Made by a program: the position numbers and the translations under genes
Source of the DNA: Isoetes taiwanensis
Lineage: Eukaryota; Streptophyta; Lycopodiopsida; Isoetales; Isoetaceae
Length of the DNA: 64,000 bases
Direction of reading: 5' to 3'
Assembly: GCA_021234155.1 (NCBI GenBank)
Contig: JAJEKV010000261.1
Coordinates: 62,001 to 126,000, forward strand
Part shown: positions 55,840-64,000 of the stretch, piece by piece
Layout: the number at the start of each line of letters is the position of its first letter
How positions within the stretch are numbered: position 1 is the first letter of the stretch
Notes under the pieces: model-generated
What the model saw: only the letters and a program-made list of their open reading frames with translations
What the model was told of the DNA's origin: nothing
Databases searched by the model: none

Positions 55840-57690
55840 GTACGTTGAAGGAATAAGAAGAGTCCAAGCACAAAGAATCGCACAAGGAAAGACCAAAACG
55901 AAGGCAAGGCAAATTAACAAAGAAAGTACGGATAAAAAGAAATACGGGAGCAAAAGGGAAAATAAAGACCCAAAGCACGACTAACTGAAATCTAAAATAA
56001 GGAACCACGAAAAGTAATGAAGGTAGAAGAAGACAAACCCAATAGAAATTGACCAACAAAGGACTAGGGAAATTTCTTGGCCATGCAACCACAAAGGAAG
56101 TAAAAGACTCTAAAAAAAGACGCATCCAAAAAACATTTATGGGCCCACAAGGGTGGGAGTTTGCAAAAAAAATTGAAAACAAAAAGGGTTAAAGCAAAAA
56201 CTATTGTGACAAAACAAAGCAATAAGAACACAAGCTAAAGAAAATAGGACCCAACCATTAAACAAAGGAAACACTAAACTAAAGCATGCTTCCCGCCACT
56301 AGATACGCGCTGTTAGTAGAGCAGAAGGGTAGTCGTATAGAGAGAGAATATGTGACGCTCCCTGCTAAACATACGGCGCCCGGCCGTACACTCGGCAGGA
56401 AATCCCCCGTCCGGCTCAACAACCGCACAGGCCCTTCGTCTACCCCGCACTCTAAGGTGACCCTAGTGCGGGGAGGGGACACAAAGTTGTCTTGCGCGCC
56501 CTTCCCCTATGGGCTCCTATAACAGCGGAAGCGATAAACATGTCAGAACTAGCATCAACAATACAAATACTACCTCGAAGGGTAGTCCATCACACATCCA
56601 CAAGTGCAAAGATGATAATCATAAACCGTAAAACATGAGAGTTCCTACCCATGGCTCAGACTCGTAAGGAGGACGACTGACCGGCTAGGCCTCAAGATAG
56701 AGCAGACCGAGTCATGGCAATGGCGAGGGCTGGCATAAGACAATGGCTAGGGTTGACCACTCCATCCGCCCCTCCTGTGCATACTTTGCAGATGGCCTAA
56801 ATCAGGCTCTGACATGACTCTAGCCTTCCGGATACGCAATCCCATGGTATCACCCATCGGGACTACTCTAGGTTGCATCTCCCTGGTCCGTCGAGGCAGG
56901 AAGGGTTGCATCTCCCCTTCCCGGGGTCTAGAGGCTCCTCGGGCGACTAGAGAATCGTGGCGACACATGATTCATACCCGACTGAACCCCCCAAAACAAG
57001 AGCCAAGGCGACACTTGCAACTCTTGAGAGGCGGTGACACCATTGCCCGGGAGGTGTCAGCCCATGCTCGAAGCCCACCGCGAGTCCACCCAGAGCCATA
57101 AGCCTAGCCCACTATGGGATCCCCGTAGCCCCCACTCGGGGGGATCCTCCCTCGCATTGCCTCTAGCCCGTTGTGTAGTCTTTGAGTCACATCATAGCCT
57201 CCATGGCAGGTGGGTTCCTATGCATGCAGGCCGCAACTAATAGGAACTAAAGGGATCTACACTAGGAGCATACTACATATAGCTCTAGGTCTCTACCACC
57301 CTTCCCAATACAAGAGGAGCAAACATGATCAACCAACATCACATAACATCATATCATATAATCATATGAACATCTTAACCTAATCATACATATCTAACTT
57401 ACAGTTAGGGTTCCTTGATTAGGGTTCAAGATGATGAATGAGGGTTCTAGGATGGCTCTACCTTAGGTACAAGATGCTAACTCATCTGGAATGCTAATTC
57501 CAGATGAACTACTATGATCGCTACCCTACATACCTGCTCCAGAAGCACTCCCTCCCAATCCTGGCGTCTCCATAGTCTTCGAAGTGTTCGAGGTAGCTCC
57601 CACTCCTGCTGATGCGCTCATGCTCTGGGGGCTGCCTACAATAGGTGACACTAGGTGATTTTAATAAGACAACCCAAGGTTTGATTGTAA
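55840..57690. other. Unclassified sequence, possible leader of a minus-strand retroelement
   Basis: The right part reads on the minus strand as a start MSASAGVGATSNTSKTMETP (about 57618-57560), the small Ser/Gly-rich opening common in gag, followed by a stop. GC-rich leader-like sequence (56280-57240) lies beyond it in that direction. No LTR pair was found. Low confidence. Confidence 0.3.
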
Positions 57691-57799
57691 CATAGCATAT
57701 TACTTGTGTGTGCTAACACCATAGGGCAATTCAAAGTAGAGTCTGCAGCTCCATCACAATATAATACAGTTTGTTGTACACTTGTGCACCTTGTGCATT

Positions 57800-59330
57800 A
57801 TTTTAGATGCCAGTGAAACATGTAGCACAAACATGCAACCCCCATGGTGCATTGGACCGTGAAAGGCTGAGCAAATATTGTTGAGAAACTGAACCAGCAG
57901 TTGGAATGTCTAGCTGATTAATGAGATCTTCATTCTTTCTATCAGGATTATGAATTAGAGCTAATAGTATAAAATCTGAAAAATGTTCCACTCCCTTGGA
58001 TGTTACTTCAGACATCTATACCTCTTTAGTTGCCGTACATAATTGATAATACTATCTTTCTGAAACAAGCAGGAAAATGATATGCTATCATGCACATACC
58101 TTTTATATAGATGTAGTGGTCACAATGAACACTTGAAAGTTGCAGCCTCCTTCTAATTTGACAAATGCTATGCTGGTCTGAACGTATTGGTTGTAGCCTA
58201 GAGTTCTGCTAGAGGCATTTGAATGAACGTTGTTCATCATCTAGATAAGACTGACTTATTATTCTAAAGCCTACAAGCCACTATACTTTCATGCTCATGT
58301 ACTGACGTATCATTTTCAATAAGGCACTTTTGAAGTTATTACGCAGATCTAGAAGAATTGATGATAACTACTGAAATTCATGGAGCAATCGGTTCAATTG
58401 ATCAATTATTTATATTCGTCATGGAAAATGTATCTGATATGCTTACCTCAAACATATTGTGGCTCCGAAAGAACATGTACTGTCACTCACTCTCCAACAA
58501 AGCTGGCTTCTCTCTCTGCTTATGTACATCACCATTATAGCCATAGAAGAAATTCATTCTAGCAGCGTGAGGTACTTCTAGCATAGATCCAAACCATATT
58601 GAATAGGGAACCCAATCTTTCTCGTCATCTGCTTCATAGAATGAAGATCAAGATCGAGTTTAAAATGACAATATTTCTCTTATCGAAATTTTGATGTGTA
58701 GTATTGCTTGTATGTGCACGACTGTTTTTGATAACGGCAAAGTGAACTGCCATGCCTAATATCCAAATGGGTTTTTCCTTTTAACTGTTTATCATGCATG
58801 TTTTACTTCCCTAATAAAAATCAAAGAGGCAATACAAATGCTAGAGCTAAAACACTGACTGTACAAAATTAACTGGAACGAGACATACATGATGTGAGAT
58901 CGCCTTTGTAATCTCCAAAGACCTTTATTTTGTATGCCTTCTTGAACGGACTGTACCTAGGCCTTCATTGTGAAACCAAAAATATGACCAGAAGAAAACC
59001 AATGAAGGGCCACATCTTTCCATTCTTAGGCTTTCTCGATCATGTGTATCCTCCTTCTGATGCTTCCTTTTGCTTTTCACATGCTGTCTCCTGTGATACA
59101 AACCCTTTGATGCTGCAAAACTTTGCATTTTGAAGGGAAAGCAGAAGCAGAAAAGGGAATCGGGATGGTCGGAGAAGAGGAGAAGTGATTTTCAAAGGAC
59201 TTTCTAATTTTCATAGCCGTCCGATGCGAAATTAAGAAATCTAATGGTTGAGATTAAAAACAGCTGACGTGACATGACACATGGCATAGCTAAGAATGCA
59301 GGAAATCGGGCGGGGGGTTAGGCAATCCTG
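57800..59330 (-). other. Possible decayed minus-strand gene
   Basis: An upstream block (59255-59335) shared with 23.65 kb is followed by an ATG at 59128 opening a basic frame (MQSFAASKGLYHRRQHVKSK, 67 codons) and later frame 58015-57803. No domain is recognised. Confidence 0.25.
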
Positions 59331-59335
59331 CTAAT
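59255..59335 (-). promoter_or_regulatory. Upstream block shared with 23635-23712
   Basis: Minus strand: TAGCAGGATTGCCTAACCCC, GCCCGATTTCCTGCATTCTT, CATGTGTCATGTCACGTCAG. Includes an ACGT core. Confidence 0.55.
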
Positions 59336-59421
59336 AATATTTTTATTGGCGTGTCATAAAGTTGTATTTCATCCAATAGCCGAGATAAACCTTCCAGATC
59401 TTGATCCCTGTCTTATTTATT

Positions 59422-60289
59422 GGGCCATTCCCACTCGCCATTAAGTTAAGTTACTACTTGGTTATTTCTTAACCTAACTAGAAAAAAATTCTAGTTTTCC
59501 ATTGAGGTGGTTAAATTAGAACTAACTTAAGGAAGCATGGAAATTTGCATTCCCATCATGCCCGTTAAGTTAAAAATAAAAAATTAAATCAAATTTTGTG
59601 TTGATGATTCAAACTAGTAGTTAAAGTGGTAAGTTAGGTTAGCGTTAACTATACTTATTTCACATTGCATGCCTTTAAAATTTATGTTAAATTAAATTTT
59701 AATAATTTTTTATTTTTTTTTTTTTTTTTTTGCCAACTACCAATGATGCACACTAATTAGAAAGTATATGCACCTATATTTAACACAAAGTGCTAGACTT
59801 TACAACCAATTTGTTAGAAATGATGGGTCCTTCCATCATAAAAAAACCCTAAAACAATTATTGAAAGAACTATAAATCATTTAATTAATATAACTCTACA
59901 CTTTTCTTGAATATTATGAAAATGCATATTCCTAGATATTGAAAGAGGCAACAAGAAATATGCATTTTCATATAAACATAAATAACTTGACTATATTGTT
60001 ACCCTTGAAACTTATATTCTTGAAATGTTATGTTAAGTTAGTGCTTAACTGAGCTAAGTGTACCTCTCCTAGGTCACTTAACTTCTAGTTTAAAATAAGG
60101 GGACCAGTTAAAGTTTTAACTAAAATTAACTTAACTATTGTCAGTATGAAAGTGACCTTGTTAAGTTAACCATAGTTAAAATTTAACCAAATCCTAACTT
60201 AACTGATAGTAACTTAAGTGCTAGTGTGAAAGCAAGTTTCCATTATTTGCCACATTTAACCTAACCTAACCGCCAGTGGGAATTGACCC
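59422..60289. mobile_element. Terminal-inverted-repeat element, TSD TTATT
   Basis: 868 bp. The left end GGGCCATTCCCACTCGCCAT and the right end (reverse complement GGGTCAATTCCCACTGGCGG) pair over about 30 bp and continue into TTAAGTTAA/TTAGGTTAG. Direct TTATT flanks lie at 59417-59421 and 60290-60294. Inside are many TTAAGTTAA and AACTTAAC units, a T-run (59709-59730) and a perfect 15-bp hairpin (59916-59930 with 59957-59971). No coding sequence, so it is non-autonomous. Superfamily not assigned. Confidence 0.75.
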
Positions 60290-60598
60290 TTATTAACTTA
60301 TTGGCCCTTAGAATTAACAGTTGAGATTGACGACATCGAAGATCAACGGCACAGATTTTGATCTTAGTCCTCTGATCTTATTGGTTCTAGAATCAAGGGA
60401 TGAGATTAACGACCGAGATTGTGATCCCCTGCGCCTTGTGCTTTTGCTTTCCTTTGTGTTTTTGCTTTCCTTCTCAAGCTATGGCGATGGCAAAACTCTG
60501 TCTATCTTTTCCATTTGCTCAGGAGGCCGAGATGCTGGAAGCTATGCAAATATAGTAGCATCTAGGTTTTTGCTTGTAACTCGTGATTGTGCATTTAG
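60290..60598 (+). other. Probable 5-prime leader of the membrane-protein gene
   Basis: Ends at a donor-like TTTAG|GTAACA (60598/60599), the point where the downstream duplication begins. Frames here have no domain. Confidence 0.35.
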
Positions 60599-60643
60599 GT
60601 AACATACTCTTAAAGGTGAGCACCACCAGGGAAACAAAGATGA

Positions 60644-61531
60644 CATATTTAATAAAATTTGGACTTATTCAAATCTAATAAATGTACTTCAAGGATGCCT
60701 TGATAATATTATATGTATTTTTAGCTCTTATTGATTTTAATAATTTGTTATGTTTATCTTTAGATAACAAATATGATACTTACTAAAATTTAAAGTTGCT
60801 TTCTAAACTAATTCTCAGTTTCATCTATTTAGAATTAAATTTTCATCTAAGATAACTCTGTATAATTAAAATGTTATTCTTTTCAAAATATTTAAAGAAA
60901 GTTTTAGATTGAAATTAATTAAATGATTACGTTTATATTTAATAAAAATTGAATAGTTTATTATTGATTAAATGTCAATATATTTTATTTCATCAATAAT
61001 AAATTATTCAATAGTTATTATTAAAACAATAAATTTATATCATTTAATTAATTTCAACCTAAAACTTTTCTTAAAGTTTTTAAAAGTGTAAAAGTTTGTA
61101 AATTCTTAAAATCTAATAATAGTTTTAAGTCAATCACTTATGAAACCATCATGGTTGTTAAATTTGAATCTATTAAATCACTACAAATTGAAATTGTTAT
61201 ATTCTTGAAATGTCCAATTTTAAATAGATTCAAATAAAAAAATTAGTTTGGAAATCAAGTTTATTCTTTGATAACCATTATAATTTTAATTGAAAGATAA
61301 ACTTATATAATTAAAACTTATAAAAATTATAACAATAAAATAGACTAAAAAAACACATTTATAATGGCGTTCTTGAAGTGTTATATATTAAATTTGAATA
61401 AGTCCAAATATAATTAAAACTTATAAAAATTATAACAATAAAGAAGAATAAAAAAATACATTTATAATGGCGTTCTTGAAGTGCTATCTATTAAATCTGA
61501 ATAAGTCCAAATTTTGTTGAATATGTCATAA
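60644..61531. repeat. Foldback (long inverted repeat) sequence in the intron, copy 1
   Basis: Outer arms of about 75 bp (GACATATTTAATAAAATTTGG near 60645 against the complement near 61505-61530) and inner arms of 30 bp with one mismatch (60898-60927 and 61039-61068). A unit of about 102 bp is tandemly repeated at 61310-61515. Confidence 0.7.
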
Positions 61532-61548
61532 AGGGAAAGAATATTTCT

Positions 61549-62142
61549 ATGGAGGAAGGAAATGCTAACCAGCATGATATAGAAGAGGGCAATGAGGCAG
61601 CCTTACCTTCACATGATCTGCGTAAAGTGTTGTATGAAAGATTTTTTGTGAAGAAAGAGCCGGAGGAGGTGGAAGTCCAAAAGCAATCGCAAAGAATTGA
61701 GTGGATCAAGATGATCATATGTCTAAAGGCGATGTTCATTCAGCTTTCATTATGGTTTTCCAAAGTGAACGGTTTCCTGGGAGCCGCTGTATTGTTGGGC
61801 GGCTTTGTGAGCCAGCTCTCGTCTTATGACTTTCATCTGATCTCTGCATTCATCTTAGGCAGTGCCATTAGAGTCTTTGGTGCCACTGTCTACCAGCCTA
61901 CGCTCGTGCATCCTTATCAAGTTTACCAAGGAATACTAAATCTTTTGCTTCCTGCAATTCCATTGGTAAATTGTTGTTGTTGTTCTCTTTCGCCAGAATT
62001 TTCAAGTCTTGAGGATGAGAGACTGGGTCTGTTTGCCTTCATGATTGATAATGGCATGTATTATCTTCAGTGGGGAATAACAACCACGACATTTGTGTGG
62101 TCTATCATTCGTTTATTCGTCCAATCTGATTTTGGCATTTAG
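61549..62142 (+). CDS. Multi-pass membrane protein, truncated copy
   Basis: 197 codons: an acidic N-terminus (MEEGNANQHDIEEGNEAALP), a charged segment, then hydrophobic stretches at about 65-85 (MIICLKAMFIQLSLWF), 75-115 (FLGAAVLLGGFVSQL; LISAFILGSAIRVFG), 125-145 (ILNLLLPAIPLV followed by CCCC) and 165-190 (ITTTTFVWSIIRLFV). The frame ends at FGI plus stop because the duplication junction falls there; the second copy continues as FGDQKN. No family recognised. Might still be spliced around. Confidence 0.6.
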   Translation: MEEGNANQHDIEEGNEAALPSHDLRKVLYERFFVKKEPEEVEVQKQSQRIEWIKMIICLKAMFIQLSLWFSKVNGFLGAAVLLGGFVSQLSSYDFHLISAFILGSAIRVFGATVYQPTLVHPYQVYQGILNLLLPAIPLVNCCCCSLSPEFSSLEDERLGLFAFMIDNGMYYLQWGITTTTFVWSIIRLFVQSDFGI

Positions 62143-62185
62143 GTAATATACTCTTAATGGTGAGCACCACCAGGGAAACAAAGAT

Positions 62186-63094
62186 GACGTATTTAATAAA
62201 ATTTGGACTTATTCAAATCTAATAAATGTACTTCAAGGATGCCTTGATAATATTATATATATTTTTAGCTCTTATTGATTTTAATAATTTGTTATGTTTA
62301 TCTTTAGATAACAAATATGATACTTACTAAAATTTAAAGTTGCTTTCTAAACTAATTCTCAGTTTCATCTATTTATAATTAAATTTTCATCTAAGATAAC
62401 TCTGTATAATTAAAATGTTATATTCTTTTCAAAATATTTAAAGAAAGTTTTAGATTGAAATTAATTAAATGATTACGTTTATATTTAATAAAAATTGAAT
62501 AGTTTATTATTGATTAAATGTCAATATATTTTATTTCATCAATAATAAATTATTCAATGGTTATTAATAAAACAATAAATTTATATCATTTAATTAATTT
62601 CAACCTAAAACTTTTCTTAAAGTTTTTAAAAGTGTAAAAGTTTGTAAATTCTTAAAATCTAATAATATTTTTAAGTCAATCACTTATGAAACCATCAGAT
62701 TTCATTTAATTATCATGGTTGTTAAATTTGAATCTATTAAATCACTACAAATTGAAATTGTTATATTCTTGAAATGTCCAATTTTAAATAGATTCAAATA
62801 AAAAAATTAGTTTGGAAAGCAAGTTTATTCTTTGATAACCATTATAATTTTAATTGAAAGATAAACTTATATAATTAAAACTTATAAATATATAACAATA
62901 AAGCAGACTAAAAAAACACATTTATAATGGCGTTCTTGAAGTGTTATATATTAAATTTGAATAAGTCCAAATATAATTAAAACTTATAAAAATTATAACA
63001 ATAAAGAAGAATAAAAAAATACATTTATAATGGCGTTCTTGAAGTGCTATCTATTAAATCTGAATAAGTCCAAATTTTGTTGAATATGTCATAA
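62186..63094. repeat. Foldback sequence in the intron, copy 2
   Basis: Duplicate of the inverted-repeat sequence at 60644-61531, with an 18-bp indel near 62697. Confidence 0.7.
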
Positions 63095-63111
63095 AGGGAA
63101 AGAATATTTCT

Positions 63112-63532
63112 ATGGAGGAAGGAAATGCTAACCAGCATGATATAGAAGAGGGCAATGAGGCAGCCTTACCTTCACATGATCTGCGTAAAGTGTTGTATGA
63201 AAGATTTTTTGTGAAGAAAGAGCCGGAGGAGGTGGAAGTCCAAAAGCAATCGCAAAGAATTGAGTGGATCAAGATGATTATATGTCTAAAGGCGATGTTC
63301 ATTCAGCTTTCATTATGGTTTTCCAAAGTGAACGGTTTCCTGGGAGCCGCTGTATTGTTGGGCGGCTTTGTGAGCCAGCTCTCGTCTTATGACTTTCATC
63401 TGATCTCTGCATTTATCTTAGGCAGTGCCATTAGAGTCTTTGGTGCCACTGTCTACCAGCCTACGCTCGTGCATCCTTACCAAGTTTACCAAGGAATACT
63501 AAATCTTTTGCTTCCTGCCATTCCATTGGTAA

Positions 63533-63628
<96 letters not shown>

Positions 63629-64000
63629 CTCTTTCGCCAGAATTTTCAAGTCTTGAGGATGAGAGACTGGGTCTGTTTGCCTTCATGATTGATAATGGCA
63701 TGTATTATCTTCAGTGGGGAATAACAACCACGACATTTGTGTGGTCTATCATTCGTTTATTCGTCCAATCTGATTTTGGCGACCAAAAAAACCAACAAGT
63801 GGCCACCAAGTTCTTTTATGGCATGGTACTTACAGAATCATCAACCTATCTATGTAGCACTGTTTGTTCTATCTTAATCCTCATTAGCTATTATATAGTT
63901 CCTTTTGGATACAGTGGTTTAGGAGCGTGTTATTTAAGTAGTGTTTATGAAAAAGCCTTTAAGGAGAACAGCATAAGGGCTATCAACATGAGCCTTACAG
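63112..64000 (+). CDS. Multi-pass membrane protein, second copy with 31-Cys run, continues past the window
   Basis: Identical in wording to the first copy up to PAIPLVN, then 31 TGT codons (63535-63627) where the first copy has four, then SLSPEFSSLEDERLGLFAFM. It passes the truncation point and continues DQKNQQVATKFFYGMVLTES, SILILISYYIVPFGYSGLG and ends open at 64000. At least five or six membrane segments are likely. The cysteine run sits after a hydrophobic segment near the membrane. Family unknown; the first 140 residues are intact and the copy is probably the authentic gene. Confidence 0.7.
63535..63627 (+). repeat. (TGT)31 microsatellite in coding frame
   Basis: 31 uninterrupted TGT units, encoding polycysteine; the tandem partner at about 61972-61983 has four. 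Confidence 0.95.

Larger units (their letters stand above)
60592..63780. repeat. Direct tandem duplication of about 1.55-1.64 kb
   Basis: Copy 1 runs from about 60592 to 62135 and copy 2 from about 62136 to 63780. The junction carries the 10-12 base string CATTTAGGTAA at both starts. Copies differ by few substitutions, an 18-bp indel (62697-62714) and the TGT expansion. Confidence 0.9.

Noticed and set aside
63461-63701. Poly-Asn and poly-Gln frames on the minus strand
   Set aside because: Shadow of the TGT array on the coding strand.

Overview
The window reads as nuclear DNA from a land plant with a large, transposon-rich genome. Spliceosomal introns, a plant-type ALKBH9/10 RNA demethylase, TSO1-like CXC exons, PPR remnants and nested LTR/LINE elements show this. 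The PPR wording, DUF7869-like proteins and low gene density suggest a fern or another non-seed plant; that is inference. No rRNA gene, intact tRNA gene, CRISPR array or bacterial feature was seen.

Region 1 (1-18.6 kb) is one decayed gene block opened up by two insertions. On the minus strand a multi-exon gene runs from about 16.38 kb down to 1.73 kb. It has a lysine-rich N-terminal stretch, a region resembling ParB/DGQHR proteins, and a C-terminal half laid out like a beta-class DNA aminomethyltransferase. A Ty3 retrotransposon (9178-16096, 5-bp target duplication ACATC) and an L1-type LINE (about 3181-7452) sit inside its exons; removing the LINE restores the reading frame. An FCP1/HAD-like pseudogene lies downstream. 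Diverging on the plus strand is a DUF7869-like gene with an RNase-H/DDE-like core. The roughly 0.7 kb between the divergent genes carries six copies of a palindromic motif built on CTTCCAACACATGTTGGAAG. This ensemble is the best candidate here for an undescribed mobile system.

Region 2 (18.6-29.6 kb) is sparse: a truncated LINE, PPR pseudogene pieces, a perfect 23-bp hairpin, a tRNA-derived SINE and a broken TSO1-like (TCX) gene with a 0.47-kb tandem exon duplication.

Region 3 (29.8-31.5 kb) is the only clearly intact complete gene: a single-exon ALKBH9/10-type 2OG-Fe(II) dioxygenase with a repetitive N-terminus.

Region 4 (32-55 kb) holds little coding sequence. A complete but inactivated chromovirus (37615-44580, duplication GTTTC, iMet primer site, chromodomain) has landed in a field of GGAAACCCTTCC palindromic repeats. 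Further right are an alpha/beta-hydrolase pseudogene, a GC-rich unclassified element and a second LINE type.

Region 5 (55-64 kb) has a 539-bp TRIM element whose two LTRs each contain a tRNA-Ala(UGC)-like module, an 868-bp terminal-inverted-repeat element, and a tandemly duplicated membrane-protein gene. The first copy of that gene is cut off by the duplication; the second carries a 31-cysteine run from TGT-repeat expansion and runs off the window.
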